DNA of 64,000 bases from Paenarthrobacter nitroguajacolicus (GCF_007786235.1 NZ_VNFK01000002.1:248001-312000), one strand, 5' to 3'; positions 16,357 through 27,569 are shown, counted from the first letter of the stretch. A program made the numbers and translations. Notes: generated by a model not told the origin, from the letters alone.

Positions 16357-19110
16357 CTACCGGCTGGTCTCGTCCCGCTCCCAAGCGGTTGCCGGCTTAC
16401 GCAGCAACAGCGGACGACGGCGGCCGAGACCGGCGAAGACAGCGTAGACGGCGGCGTCAACAGCAGTCAGCGGACCCCGCACGGACAACAGCAACTCGCC
16501 AAAGGTCCGGGTCGTCGTCCCACCAGCATCCACCACATCCTGCTGGGCGTTCCCGCGGTACGTGCGCCGAAGGATTGCCAGCAACGCAGCCGACGTTCGC
16601 GGCGTCCGGACCACCACCGGTTCGGTGGCAAGCACTGCCTTCTCCTCCGCCTCGAAGAGCCGGTCCACGTAGTAGTCGTCCCCGGTCAGCGGTGGAAACG
16701 TGCCCAAACGATCGTGCCCGGCCCTGCTGAGGGCATAAGCCCCCGCACCCCAAAGACCCCCCGCGTTGGCAGGGATCCTGCTCCTGGCCCGATAATACGA
16801 ACGGACCAGCGCCGAAGCACCGGAAGCGTCGTAACGGAACCCCGGACGGGCCGCCAACAGGGAACCACCGTCAAGCGCCGCGAACACCGCGCCGATCGCC
16901 CCGGCCGTGACCTCAATGTCAGCATCCAGGTAGAGACGGGGCCAGCGTTGGGTCACCAGGTCAGCAGCATTCAGCGCCGCAGTCTTGGACGCTTCCTCCA
17001 CCTGAAGGACACGGACGCCCTCATAGCCCGACGCGATGGCCGCGGTATCGTCCGTACAGCCGTTACACGCCACAACCACCTCAACGGAGCCCCAACCACT
17101 GACCTCACACAGCGAATCCAACGTCCTGGCGATGACCGCCGCCTCATTGTGCGCCGGAATGATCACGGCCCCTGACGGGAGAGTCCCACCGAATTCATTG
17201 TTCCGCGAGGCTTCATTGTTCCGCGAGGCCTGTGGCAAAGAACCCCATCGCCGACGGCTGGCCACGGCCAGTAGCGCCTCACGGTGCCCAGGCCTGTGGA
17301 GCCGAACAAGATCCGACGACAGAACCACAGCCCTGAAAGCCACCAACCGGGCCGACCCTCCATACTTGGCCGCGTAACGCACACGGTTGACCGACATTAG
17401 TGCCGTCAACTGCGACGACGTCCCCGACCCCCCGCGTTCGTGCCACATCCGGGCAGAAGGTTCAAACCAAATGGAACGGCCGGACTCCCGGACGCGTCGG
17501 CAATAGTCCGTTTCCTCCGAGTACAGGAAGAACTGCTCATCCCACTCACCAACCTCCTTCACCACGTCCGCCCTGATCAACAACGCCGCCCCCGTGGCCC
17601 ATTCAACACAATGAGCATGCTGGTAACTCTCCGGCGCACAATCCATCTCGGACAACCACCCCGGCCGCCCAGGCACATGGCTGCCAAATGCCGCGTCCCC
17701 CAGCGCTCGCAGGAATCCCGGCTCCCTCCGCAGGGAAGGGTAGACGCTGCCGTCATCGTCCAACAGGACCGGAACCACCATTCCTGCACCAGACGCTGCC
17801 ATCCTCCTGCGCATGGCAGCCAACGCGCCGGGCTCCACCCGGAGATCTGGGTTCAGGATGAGGTAGGTGTCAGCAGGACCGGCGACCCGCATCGCCGCGT
17901 TGATGCCGCCGGCGTATCCGAGGTTGCCGCCCGTCGCGAGGGTCACTACGTCCGGGTGCCGCGCCACTTCTGCCAAAGTACGGCCGTCGGGGGAGTTGTC
18001 GGCCACCACCACCTTGATGGATTGCTCCACGGTTTCCTTGCGAAGGCTCGCCAGCAAGGGCCCGACATCGTCGGCATTGTTGTACGTCACCACGATCACG
18101 GCAATCTTCGCTGCGGCCTCGGCAGGTAAGAAGGCTCCCGGAACACGGCTGGGCTCGTGCTCCGGGAAGGCTTGCGCCACAGCGGGCCCCAAAGAAGGCA
18201 GCGTTGCACTGCTGGACCGTCGAAGCTTGAGGTATGCCCCGGGCCCCTCCACCACATATCGTCGGGCCAACCTGCGGGGCTCCAGCATCAAACGCCATGC
18301 CCACTCGAGGCCATGGGCGCCCACCCAGGCCGGTGCACGCCTCACCCGGCCGGCCAGGAAGTCCACAACAGCCCCGAACGCGAGCATTACCTTGGCCCCG
18401 CAGAGGTTCCCGTATTCAGCAATCCACAATTCCTGCCGGGGCTTCCCCAATCCCACCACCAAGATATCCGTGGAGCTGGCAGCTATGTCCGCTGCCAGTT
18501 GCTTCGAGGCTTTCCGATCGGCCAGCACTGGGCGCTCCGGCGCCCACCACCCGGAAACTGTCAAACCAGGACGCTCCACCGCGAACTTCTTCCGGATGAG
18601 CTGCTGCGCCTCCTCGGTCCCGCCCAGGAAGCCCACGCGCAGGCCACGGCGTTCAGCCTCATCCAGCAAGGGGCCCACCAGATCGCTGCCTGCGAGCCGC
18701 GGCCACCGATGGTGCGTCAAGCGCCCGGCTTCCGACACCAGCGGCGCACCATCGATCAACGTCAGCCATTCCACCGGTGAAGGCTGGTCCAGGATGCCGC
18801 GCCAGCGGCTGCCCACGCCGAAGTGCCGGATATGGTCGAGATTGGCCGAACAGACGCCGAGCGGTTTCGCGCCGGTTATCGTCGTGCGGTCAAGGATCTC
18901 GCGTATGGCGGGATCGAACTCCATAAGTTTCACTGGCGCTCCGCCGAGGCTGACCCATTGCTGTGAGTTCAGCCCTTGCGGTGCGGAGACTTCGGACCGG
19001 ACCGCCGGGCGTCTGTGCGGCGGGAGCAGCAGGGCGCCGGCATCGACGTCCAAGGAGGGGTGGCGGTGGGGGAGTGTGCCCCTTTTGGGGGCAATCTTCG
19101 GCAGCAGCAT
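16357..19110 (-). CDS. Three-domain glycosyltransferase: WecB/TagA/CpsF + GT2 + GT2
   Basis: A 917-residue multi-enzyme. Domain 1 (about 55-300) is a GT26 WecB/TagA/CpsF transferase: LGVCSANLDHI, VGFLGGTEEAQQLI, VVGLGKPRQELWI, FGAVVDFLAGRVRRAP. Domain 2 (about 335-600) is a GT2 enzyme: IAVIVVTYNN, VVVADNSPDGR, TGGNLGYAGGINAA, ILNPDLR, typical of rhamnosyltransferase relatives. Domain 3 (about 645-880) is a second GT2: VIIPAHNEAAV, VVVACNGCTDDT, LDADIEV, GDDYYVD. A perfect 18-bp tandem repeat codes for a doubled ASRNNE linker between domains 2 and 3. Start chosen at ATG 19110 because GGAG lies 8 nt upstream; an in-frame TTG at 19149 is weaker. It ends flush against the convergent hydrolase-like gene. 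Confidence 0.85.
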   Translation of the reverse strand: MLLPKIAPKRGTLPHRHPSLDVDAGALLLPPHRRPAVRSEVSAPQGLNSQQWVSLGGAPVKLMEFDPAIREILDRTTITGAKPLGVCSANLDHIRHFGVGSRWRGILDQPSPVEWLTLIDGAPLVSEAGRLTHHRWPRLAGSDLVGPLLDEAERRGLRVGFLGGTEEAQQLIRKKFAVERPGLTVSGWWAPERPVLADRKASKQLAADIAASSTDILVVGLGKPRQELWIAEYGNLCGAKVMLAFGAVVDFLAGRVRRAPAWVGAHGLEWAWRLMLEPRRLARRYVVEGPGAYLKLRRSSSATLPSLGPAVAQAFPEHEPSRVPGAFLPAEAAAKIAVIVVTYNNADDVGPLLASLRKETVEQSIKVVVADNSPDGRTLAEVARHPDVVTLATGGNLGYAGGINAAMRVAGPADTYLILNPDLRVEPGALAAMRRRMAASGAGMVVPVLLDDDGSVYPSLRREPGFLRALGDAAFGSHVPGRPGWLSEMDCAPESYQHAHCVEWATGAALLIRADVVKEVGEWDEQFFLYSEETDYCRRVRESGRSIWFEPSARMWHERGGSGTSSQLTALMSVNRVRYAAKYGGSARLVAFRAVVLSSDLVRLHRPGHREALLAVASRRRWGSLPQASRNNEASRNNEFGGTLPSGAVIIPAHNEAAVIARTLDSLCEVSGWGSVEVVVACNGCTDDTAAIASGYEGVRVLQVEEASKTAALNAADLVTQRWPRLYLDADIEVTAGAIGAVFAALDGGSLLAARPGFRYDASGASALVRSYYRARSRIPANAGGLWGAGAYALSRAGHDRLGTFPPLTGDDYYVDRLFEAEEKAVLATEPVVVRTPRTSAALLAILRRTYRGNAQQDVVDAGGTTTRTFGELLLSVRGPLTAVDAAVYAVFAGLGRRRPLLLRKPATAWERDETSR
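17194..17229. repeat. 18-bp perfect tandem duplication inside the triple glycosyltransferase
   Basis: Two identical, adjacent 18-bp units at 17194-17211 and 17212-17229. On the minus strand they encode a six-residue unit twice, exactly in the linker between the two GT2 domains. Being a multiple of 3, copy-number change would keep the frame. Confidence 0.95.
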
Positions 19111-19300
19111 TCTCGGCTCTCCAGGCTCAAGGTCCAGCTCAGGGCACAACCATCAGGCCGACGATCCGAGGCTGCTGCACTGCCTGGACCGCCGGGGGCA
19201 GCGGGTGCTGCCCAACCATCTTGTTTACTTGAGTTGTCTCCCGGCCCAGCCACATGGTGGGCTGCCGTAGGGCCACTTTAGGCCGTTTTTTCGCGCTCCG

Positions 19301-20710
19301 CTAGGTCCCGGAACCGTCCAGATAGGCGGCAAGCCGCTCGGCCGCCGTCGGTGGATTAAAACCGGCGCCGCGAATCCTGGACAGGTCCAGGACGCTGCTG
19401 CGGGGGCGCGGTGCCGTACCCGGCTTGGCGTATTCAGCGGTGCTGGTCCGGCGAACAAGGCCGGGATCTGCGCCGCGCAGGCGATAGACGTCCTCGGCAA
19501 TATCCGCCCACGTCTGTTGTTCTCCGCTATTGCTGAGGTTGTAGGTTCCGTAAGGTGCCCGGTTATCGAGCAAGTGCCGGATGCCCGAGGCGATGTCCGA
19601 CGCAAAACTCAGCCGTCCCCACTGGTCATCAACCACCTCAGGCGATGCTCCCCGTGAGGCCAGCCCTGCCATGGTTCGCACAAAGTTTGTTCCGTCGCCC
19701 ACCACCCAGCTGGTGCGAACAACGTAGTGTTGCGGCACAGTGCCCACCGCAAGGTCGCCGGCCGCTTTGCTTTGTCCGTAGACGCCCAAGGGAGTCAGGT
19801 GTTCATCTTCCCGATGTACGTCATTGGTGCCATCGAAGACGTAGTCGCTGGAAATGTGGACAAGAGTGAGTGAATGCTCGACGGCGGCCCTCGCCAATCG
19901 GGCTACGGCCGTTGCGTTGATGCTCCAGGCAGTCGGGCGGCCTTCCGGGGTCTCGGCGGCGTCTACAGCCGTGTAGGCCGCTGCGTTGATCACAGTGGAG
20001 TATTTCCGCCACTCATGGTTCACGAACGACGCTTCAGAGGTGATGTCAAACTGTTTCCGTCCGGCAAAATCCACGGTGGGGTCCCCTGTGAAAACCACCC
20101 TCAAAGCCTTCCCGAGTTGCCCGTCCGCTCCCAGCACCAGCGTGCGGCGACCTGGCATCGGCACCACTTCCTGGAGGCGTGGATGGTTCCTGTCCTGGGC
20201 AGACACAATCGCCCTGTCCAGGGAAATCGGCCAGGGTACGGCAGTGGCTTCGTCCGCCAGGTTGAGGAAGGTGTAATCCGTCTGTGCCTCCGCACTCCAA
20301 TGGTCGTTGACCAGGTACGTGTAGGCAGTATCGTCTTCCAGTGTCTGGAAGGCATTGCCCACCCCGCGGGGAACAAAGATTGCGTCCTGGGCCGTGAGCT
20401 CCGAGCAGAACACCGTCCCGAACGCGGGACCCTCGCGCAGGTCCACCCAAGCACCGAAGATGCGGCCTGAGGCGAGGGAAATGAACTTGTCCCATGGCTC
20501 AGCATGGATGCCGCGGGTGGTCCCTCTCGCAGTGTTGAAGGAGATGTTGTTCTGGACCGGGCCGAAGTCCGGGAGCCCGAGGTCCAGCATCTTGCTCCGG
20601 TGCCAGTTCTCTTTGAACCATCCCCTGTCGTCTTTGTGGACCGGCAGCTCGAACAGCACCAGCCCGGGGATCGGCGTGGTCCTGGAGCGCAGCTGCCGTG
20701 CCGGTTCCAC
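19301..20710 (-). CDS. rmlC-rmlD: Bifunctional dTDP-4-keto-6-deoxyhexose 3,5-epimerase / dTDP-4-dehydrorhamnose reductase
   Basis: One 469-residue chain holding the last two enzymes of dTDP-L-rhamnose synthesis. Residues about 1-185 are the RmlC cupin: DDRGWFKENWHRSKM, NISFNTARGTTRGIHAEP (with the catalytic His), GRIFGAWVDLREG, FVPRGVGNAF and TYLVNDHW. Residues about 190-465 are RmlD: LVLGADGQLGKALR (NADPH site), NAAAYTAVDAAE, ISSDYVFDG, and YGQSKAAGD with the Tyr-Lys catalytic pair. The GTG at 20710 starts 3 bp after the rmlB stop, so the two are one operon. The RmlC motif HAEPWDK differs from the usual RGLHYQ but the His is kept. Confidence 0.92.
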   Translation of the reverse strand: MEPARQLRSRTTPIPGLVLFELPVHKDDRGWFKENWHRSKMLDLGLPDFGPVQNNISFNTARGTTRGIHAEPWDKFISLASGRIFGAWVDLREGPAFGTVFCSELTAQDAIFVPRGVGNAFQTLEDDTAYTYLVNDHWSAEAQTDYTFLNLADEATAVPWPISLDRAIVSAQDRNHPRLQEVVPMPGRRTLVLGADGQLGKALRVVFTGDPTVDFAGRKQFDITSEASFVNHEWRKYSTVINAAAYTAVDAAETPEGRPTAWSINATAVARLARAAVEHSLTLVHISSDYVFDGTNDVHREDEHLTPLGVYGQSKAAGDLAVGTVPQHYVVRTSWVVGDGTNFVRTMAGLASRGASPEVVDDQWGRLSFASDIASGIRHLLDNRAPYGTYNLSNSGEQQTWADIAEDVYRLRGADPGLVRRTSTAEYAKPGTAPRPRSSVLDLSRIRGAGFNPPTAAERLAAYLDGSGT

Positions 20711-20713
20711 GGT

Positions 20714-22632
<1,919 letters not shown>

Positions 22633-22637
22633 CGGAC

Positions 22638-23570
22638 TTACGGAGCGGAAACGTCCTCCAGGGCGCGCGATATCTCGGCGGGCAGCACCGTCAACTGCGC
22701 GTCCAGCAGTTCCTTCAACTGGACAGCGTTCCGGGCACCAACGATCGCCGTGGCAACACCGGGACGCGACAGCAACCAGCTCAGGGAAACGTCCAGCGGC
22801 GACCGGCCCAGTCCACGGGCGGCCATCGCCACAGCTTCCACCACGCGGGACGCCCCCGGTTCAAGGTACGGCTCAACGTAAGCAGCAAGCCGGCTCTGCG
22901 CTGCCCGGGAATCAGCAGGTATCTGTCCACGATATTTGCCGCTCAGGACACCCCGGCCCAGCGGCGCCCAGGCCATGAGCCCCAGCCCGGCGTCCTCCAC
23001 TGCAGGGATGAGTTCCTCCTCGGCCTTGCGTTGCACGAGGGAGTATTCGGACTGATTGGCTACCAGCGTGAAACCGGCCACGGCAGCGGCTTTCGCTGTC
23101 TGCCACCCGTTGTAGTTGGAAATTCCCACGTAACGAGCGCGTCCCGTCCGTTGGGCGAGCTCCAGAGCTGAAAGGGTCTCATCAAGTGGCACATTCGGGT
23201 CCCACTCGTGGGCGAACCAAATGTCGATGTAATCGGTTCCCAGCCGGGCAAGGCTGGCATCGAGGGCGGACAACATTGAACCTCGGGAAGCGTTGATGCT
23301 TCGCCGGGAGTCCGACGACGACACGCCGGCTTTTGTCGAGATGACGACTTCTGAACGGGCCACCACGTCACCCAGCATGGACCCCAGCATTGCTTCGGCC
23401 CGGCCTTGTCCGTAGGACGCGGCCGTGTCGATGACCGTGCCGCCGGCAGCAACGAATGCGTGGAGCACTTCGGCAGCGTCCTGCTCATCTGTTTCCTGCG
23501 CCCAGGACATGGTTCCGAGGGACAAAGAGGACACACGGAACCCGCTGTTTCCGACATAACGCTGCTGCAT
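22638..23570 (-). CDS. Aldo/keto reductase
   Basis: NADPH-dependent oxidoreductase with the (beta/alpha)8 aldo/keto reductase fold, 310 residues. It shows [17 protein letters not shown] at the N-terminus, [24 protein letters not shown] with the catalytic Asp and Tyr, STKAGV with the catalytic Lys, and [12 protein letters not shown] where the last catalytic residue is His. The C-terminal cofactor segment is [15 protein letters not shown]. Close to the potassium-channel beta-subunit / YdbC-like branch; the physiological carbonyl substrate is unknown. The ATG at 23570 has TAAGCT 7 nt upstream. Confidence 0.9.
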   Translation of the reverse strand: MQQRYVGNSGFRVSSLSLGTMSWAQETDEQDAAEVLHAFVAAGGTVIDTAASYGQGRAEAMLGSMLGDVVARSEVVISTKAGVSSSDSRRSINASRGSMLSALDASLARLGTDYIDIWFAHEWDPNVPLDETLSALELAQRTGRARYVGISNYNGWQTAKAAAVAGFTLVANQSEYSLVQRKAEEELIPAVEDAGLGLMAWAPLGRGVLSGKYRGQIPADSRAAQSRLAAYVEPYLEPGASRVVEAVAMAARGLGRSPLDVSLSWLLSRPGVATAIVGARNAVQLKELLDAQLTVLPAEISRALEDVSAP

Positions 23571-23583
23571 AGCTGCTAGCTTA
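23571..23583 (-). promoter_or_regulatory. Leaderless -10 element for the aldo/keto reductase
   Basis: TAAGCT on the minus strand (23583-23578) lies 7 nt before the ATG; no ribosome-binding site is seen between. It is divergent from a similar element for uppP 25 bp away. Confidence 0.5.
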
Positions 23584-23608
23584 CGGGCAGTTCCCAGTCT
23601 TCATGACG

Positions 23609-23622
23609 TAGGGTCTATTCAC
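23609..23622 (+). promoter_or_regulatory. Leaderless -10 element for uppP
   Basis: TAGGGT at 23609-23614, 8 nt before the GTG start at 23623, with no Shine-Dalgarno. Confidence 0.45.
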
Positions 23623-24456
23623 GTGAACTGGATAGAAGCAGCCTTGCTGGGCCTCGTGCAGGGCCTCACCGAATTCCTCCCGATCTCCTCAAGCGCACAC
23701 CTGCGGATTGTGGGCTCATTCCTTCCGAATGCCGCCGACCCCGGTGCGGCGTTCACAGCGATCACGCAGCTCGGGACCGAAACCGCCGTCATCGTCTACT
23801 TCTGGCGCGACATCGTACGGATCGTGCGGGCCTGGTTCGGGTCCCTCACGGGCAAAGTAGAGCGCAACAACCCGGACGCCCGCATGGGGTGGCTGGTGAT
23901 CCTGGGCAGCCTGCCGATCATCGTCCTGGGCCTGTTGTTCCAGGACCAGATCGAATCAGTGTTGCGCAGCATGTGGATTGTTGCCACCATGCTGATCGTG
24001 TTCGGCATGATCCTCGCCGTAGCGGACGCCATTGGGCGGCAAGAGAGGGATCTCACACAACTGACCTACAAGCACGGCATCCTGTACGGCTTTGCGCAGG
24101 CGATGGCCTTGATTCCCGGTGTTTCCCGCTCCGGCGGCACCATCACCGCTGGACTGCTCATGGGCTACACCCGTGAAGCCGCCGCCCGGTACTCCTTCCT
24201 CCTGGCAATCCCTGCGGTGTTCGGCAGTGGCCTCTTCCAGCTGTATAAAACGGTTTCGAACGAGGGCCTTGCCGGGCCTTACGGCCTTCCGGAGACGGCC
24301 TTGGCCACCGTCATCGCCTTCGTGGTGGGCTACATCATCATCGGATGGTTCCTGAAGTTCGTCTCCACCCGCAGCTACAGGCTGTTCGTTTGGTACCGGA
24401 TCCTGCTGGGCCTGGCGTTGTATGTCCTGCTCGGTTTCAATGTGATCAGCGCCTAG
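23623..24456 (+). CDS. uppP: Undecaprenyl-diphosphate phosphatase
   Basis: Integral membrane phosphatase (BacA family) that regenerates undecaprenyl phosphate, the carrier needed by peptidoglycan and by the glycan operon in this window; overproduction gives bacitracin resistance in other bacteria. 277 residues, about eight membrane helices. Both family motifs are present: [16 protein letters not shown] near the N-terminus and [17 protein letters not shown], with the catalytic Glu, Ser, Arg and His residues. GTG start, probably leaderless. The mshC gene follows after 15 bp but has its own promoter-like element. Confidence 0.96.
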   Translation: MNWIEAALLGLVQGLTEFLPISSSAHLRIVGSFLPNAADPGAAFTAITQLGTETAVIVYFWRDIVRIVRAWFGSLTGKVERNNPDARMGWLVILGSLPIIVLGLLFQDQIESVLRSMWIVATMLIVFGMILAVADAIGRQERDLTQLTYKHGILYGFAQAMALIPGVSRSGGTITAGLLMGYTREAAARYSFLLAIPAVFGSGLFQLYKTVSNEGLAGPYGLPETALATVIAFVVGYIIIGWFLKFVSTRSYRLFVWYRILLGLALYVLLGFNVISA

Positions 24457-24459
24457 CAC

Positions 24460-24471
24460 TAAGGTTGAGTC
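24460..24471 (+). promoter_or_regulatory. Leaderless -10 element for mshC
   Basis: TAAGGT at 24460-24465, 6 nt before the GTG at 24472. The element begins right after the uppP stop codon. Confidence 0.5.
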
Positions 24472-25749
24472 GTGAAATCGTGGACCTCCCGCTCTGTTCC
24501 TGAGCTGCCTGGCAGCATGCCGCAACTACGGCTGTACGACACAGCCCTTGGCCGCGTCGTGGAGGTCGAGCGGCAACCGGAACAGTCCATGTACGTCTGC
24601 GGCATCACGCCGTACGACGCCACTCACATGGGACACGCGGCCAGCTACGTAGCCTTCGATCTCCTGAACCGCGCCTGGCGGGATGCCGGCATCCGCGTCT
24701 CCTACGTCCAAAACGTCACGGACATCGACGACCCCCTCCTTGAGCGCGCCACGGCCACCGGAGTGGACTGGAGGGACCTGGCGCAGAGCCAGATCGACCT
24801 GTTCCATACGGACATGGACGCCCTGAACGTCATTGCTCCCAGCCACTACATTGGCGCCGTCGAGGCCATCCCTGACATCGTGCCCGCCATCGAGCGGCTC
24901 CTTGCGGACGGCGTCGCCTACCGCGTCCATGGAACGGATGGCGAACCCGACGGCGACGTCTACTACGACGTCGAAATGGCCGGCAAGCGGTCGGACGCAA
25001 CAGACGCGTGGAAGCTGGGAGACGTTTCCGGGTTGGGCGAAACCGAAATGCTTGCCTTGTTCGCCGAACGTGGCGGCGACCCCACAAGGGCCGGGAAGCG
25101 CCATGCCCTGGACCCCTTGCTCTGGCGCGTTGCCCGGGAAGGCGAACCGAGCTGGTCCGGAGCAACCCTGGGCGATGGCAGGCCCGGCTGGCATATCGAA
25201 TGTACGGTGATCGCACAGAAGTACCTACCGGCGCCCTTCACCGTTCAGGGTGGCGGCTCGGATCTGGTGTTCCCTCATCACGAGATGGGTGCCGGCCACG
25301 CCTATTCGCTGTCCGGCGTCCCGCTGGCCCGCCATTATGCCCACGCCGGCATGGTGGGTTTGGACGGCGAAAAGATGAGCAAGTCCAAGGGAAACCTGGT
25401 GCTGGTCTCCAAACTCCGCGCGGCAGGGGAGGAGCCCGCCGCCATCCGCCTGGCCATCCTCGCCCACCACTACCGCTCTGACTGGTCGTGGACCGCAGAA
25501 GACTTCGCGGCAGCAAAGGAGCGGCTCGGGCGTTGGCGTGTTGCCCTGGACCACGCTCCGGCCAGTTCCGCGGCCGCTTTGGTGACCGCGATGCGCAGCG
25601 AGTTGGCCAATGACCTCAACGCTCCTGGAGCCATTGCCGCTGTTGACCGCTGGGCCGACGAAGCCCTCCGAGCAGAAACCCCCGTGTCCGCGCTTGACGC
25701 AGCCCAGGTTGGCGACGCCGTCAATTCCTTGCTCGGCGTTGAGCTCTAG
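24472..25749 (+). CDS. mshC: Cysteine--1-D-myo-inosityl 2-amino-2-deoxy-alpha-D-glucopyranoside ligase
   Basis: ATP-dependent ligase of mycothiol synthesis that couples cysteine to GlcN-inositol; a paralogue of cysteinyl-tRNA synthetase. 425 residues, shorter than CysRS because the anticodon domain is reduced. The class I synthetase motifs are present: the HIGH-type THMGHAAS after CGITPYDA (zinc Cys included) and KMSKSKGN. The specificity segments [13 protein letters not shown] and [14 protein letters not shown] are also clear. It marks an actinobacterium that uses mycothiol as its main thiol. GTG start, probably leaderless; ends at a strong two-way terminator. Confidence 0.95.
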   Translation: MKSWTSRSVPELPGSMPQLRLYDTALGRVVEVERQPEQSMYVCGITPYDATHMGHAASYVAFDLLNRAWRDAGIRVSYVQNVTDIDDPLLERATATGVDWRDLAQSQIDLFHTDMDALNVIAPSHYIGAVEAIPDIVPAIERLLADGVAYRVHGTDGEPDGDVYYDVEMAGKRSDATDAWKLGDVSGLGETEMLALFAERGGDPTRAGKRHALDPLLWRVAREGEPSWSGATLGDGRPGWHIECTVIAQKYLPAPFTVQGGGSDLVFPHHEMGAGHAYSLSGVPLARHYAHAGMVGLDGEKMSKSKGNLVLVSKLRAAGEEPAAIRLAILAHHYRSDWSWTAEDFAAAKERLGRWRVALDHAPASSAAALVTAMRSELANDLNAPGAIAAVDRWADEALRAETPVSALDAAQVGDAVNSLLGVEL

Positions 25750-25774
25750 GCACACGCCAGAACCGCTGAAGCAG

Positions 25775-25805
25775 CAACGGCCCTGACTTCCTGTCAGGGC
25801 CGTTG
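25775..25805. terminator. Bidirectional intrinsic terminator between mshC and the PAC2 gene
   Basis: Perfect 13-bp inverted repeat (CAACGGCCCTGAC / GTCAGGGCCGTTG) with a 5-nt loop, placed between two convergent genes. Followed by TCTTT on the plus strand. Confidence 0.88.
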
Positions 25806-25820
25806 TCTTTGGTGTGTCCG

Positions 25821-26726
25821 TCAGGGTCGGTCTTTGCCGCGTCGCTTAAGGTATCGCTCGAATTCACGGGCAATGGATTCGCCGGAAGCTTCCGGAAGAT
25901 CTGCGGTGTCCTTGGCTTCCTCAAGTTGCCGCACATAGGCAGCTATCTCAGGGTCCTCGGTGGCAAGTTCGTCCACGCCGCGTTCCCAAGCCTCGGATTC
26001 TTCGGCCAGCGCCTGGCTGTCCAGGGGAACCTGGAGCAGGTCCTCGACCTTGTGCAGGATTGCGAGCTGGGCCTTGGGAGACGGCGGCTGGGCAACGTAA
26101 TGGGGAACTGCTGCCCACAAGGACACTGTGGGCAATCCCGCCAGCATGGCGAACTCGGCGAGCACGCCGACGATCCCCACCGGTCCCTCGTACTGTGATG
26201 CCTCCAAGTTGAGGCGTTCCCTGAGGGAACTGTCCTCGGTGGTCGTGCTGACTGGAATGGGTCGGCTATGGGGGACATCGGCCAAAAGCGCCCCGATCAG
26301 GATCACGGAATCGACCTTGAGCGCCTCGGCATGGACCAGCAATTCAGTGGTGTAGGCGCGCCAACGGTAGGAGGGTTCGGTGCCCAGTACGAAGACGACG
26401 TCCACGTTGCTGTCCGGAACAGCTGCCTTGTAGATCCTGGTGGATGGCCACTTGACCTTCCGCGCGCCCGAGGATGTACGGCGCACGGTGGGACGCGTGA
26501 ACTGGAAGTCGTAATACTCCTCGGCGTCAACCGTGCCAACCTTCTTGCCGTCCCAGAGTTTGTTCAAGTAGTGCAGCGCATCACTGGCGGCTTCACCGGC
26601 GTCGTTCCAGCCCTCAAAAGCTGCGAGCATGACGGTGACGCGTTGGCCGTCCGCGGGTTCCTTGAGGAAACGCTCGGGCTCCGCGGTGATGTCCTGCCCT
26701 TCGGGGGTCCCGTCCACACTGTTCAT
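25821..26726 (-). CDS. PAC2-family (proteasome assembly chaperone 2-like) protein
   Basis: A 301-residue member of the actinobacterial PAC2 superfamily. Characteristic stretches are VMLAAFEGWNDAGEAASDAL near residue 35, VFVLGTEPSYRWR, and a glycine/proline-rich central GIVGVLAEFAML. The C-terminal 70 residues are charged and helical. Eukaryotic PAC2 helps assemble proteasomes; the role of the bacterial proteins is not established, but this gene lies only 3.3 kb from a complete proteasome cluster, so a link is worth testing. It is a single-gene unit with a leaderless-type promoter and a strong terminator. Confidence 0.88.
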   Translation of the reverse strand: MNSVDGTPEGQDITAEPERFLKEPADGQRVTVMLAAFEGWNDAGEAASDALHYLNKLWDGKKVGTVDAEEYYDFQFTRPTVRRTSSGARKVKWPSTRIYKAAVPDSNVDVVFVLGTEPSYRWRAYTTELLVHAEALKVDSVILIGALLADVPHSRPIPVSTTTEDSSLRERLNLEASQYEGPVGIVGVLAEFAMLAGLPTVSLWAAVPHYVAQPPSPKAQLAILHKVEDLLQVPLDSQALAEESEAWERGVDELATEDPEIAAYVRQLEEAKDTADLPEASGESIAREFERYLKRRGKDRP

Positions 26727-26738
26727 CCACTCACCCTA
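26727..26738 (-). promoter_or_regulatory. Leaderless -10 element for the PAC2 gene
   Basis: TAGGGT on the minus strand (26738-26733), 6 nt before the ATG at 26726. Confidence 0.5.
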
Positions 26739-26836
26739 CGTCCAAGACCCTCGTGGATGCATGGCATTTCATGTCAATGCGTGTCACCGATTCGCGCACA
26801 GCGCAATGCAGGCACAGCCGGCCGTCAGGTTCCACG

Positions 26837-26849
26837 TAGACTGGAAACC
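26837..26849 (+). promoter_or_regulatory. Leaderless -10 element for the HAD hydrolase
   Basis: TAGACT at 26837-26842, 7 nt before the ATG at 26850; no ribosome-binding site. It also decides the start, because the frame is open far upstream. Confidence 0.5.
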
Positions 26850-27569
26850 ATGCATTCGTTACCCAGCCAGCCCCTCCTCAAAGCCGTGCTCTGGGATATG
26901 GATGGCACACTCGTGGACACCGAGCCCTACTGGATTGCAGCCGAACGCGCGCTGGTGGAGTCCCATGGCGGCAGCTGGTCGCATCAGCAGGCCATGCAAT
27001 TGGTGGGACAGTCCCTGCTTCATTCGGCGGCGGTTCTTCAGGCCGCCGGCGTCAGGCTTGAGGCCCGTGAAATCGTGGACACCCTCAGCACCCAAGTCAT
27101 CGCACAGGTCCGCAAGGAAGTCCCGTGGCGACCCGGCGCGCGTGAACTGCTGGATGAACTCAACACGGCCGGCATCCGCTGCGCCCTGGTGACCATGTCC
27201 GAAGGCCCCCTCGCCGGCGTCGTAGTGGAGAGCCTTCCCAAGCCCTACTTCGAGTTCATGGTTACCGGCGATACCGTCACCAACGGCAAGCCACACCCGG
27301 AGGCCTATCTGACGGCGGTCGAACGGCTTCGGCTGGACGACCCCACCCTGACCATCCACCATTGCGTGGCCTTGGAAGACTCCGTACCCGGCGCTACGGC
27401 CGCCATCGCTTCGGGTGTGGTCACCGTTGGGATTCCCCACCAGGTGCCCCTTCCCGAGGACCCTCGCATGATCATGTGGGACACCCTGGTTGGCCGGACT
27501 GCCGCGGACGTCGGCCAGTTGGTCGATGACCGCTTCACGGCAGAAAACCTGCTTGAAGGGGCCAACTAG
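26850..27569 (+). CDS. HAD-superfamily hydrolase (beta-phosphoglucomutase/phosphatase-like)
   Basis: Phosphatase of the haloacid dehalogenase superfamily with a helical C1 cap, 239 residues. Motif I is DMDGTLVDTEP with nucleophile Asp16 and acid/base Asp18, motif II is VTMSEG (the usual Ser/Thr), motif III is the Lys in GKPHPEAYL, and motif IV is ALEDSVPG. Substrate unknown; the cap type suggests a small sugar phosphate. The frame stays open back to 26268 across the divergent PAC2 gene, but the promoter-like TAGACT and the motif position support ATG 26850. The next gene begins immediately after its stop. Confidence 0.9.
   Translation: MHSLPSQPLLKAVLWDMDGTLVDTEPYWIAAERALVESHGGSWSHQQAMQLVGQSLLHSAAVLQAAGVRLEAREIVDTLSTQVIAQVRKEVPWRPGARELLDELNTAGIRCALVTMSEGPLAGVVVESLPKPYFEFMVTGDTVTNGKPHPEAYLTAVERLRLDDPTLTIHHCVALEDSVPGATAAIASGVVTVGIPHQVPLPEDPRMIMWDTLVGRTAADVGQLVDDRFTAENLLEGAN

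Noticed and set aside
17867..19270. 467-codon plus-strand frame opposite the triple glycosyltransferase
   Set aside because: Ser/Arg/Pro-rich with no motif; the opposite strand encodes clear WecB and GT2 motifs.
26268..26849. Upstream extension of the HAD hydrolase frame
   Set aside because: Overlaps the divergent PAC2 gene; HAD motif I begins 15 residues after ATG 26850.
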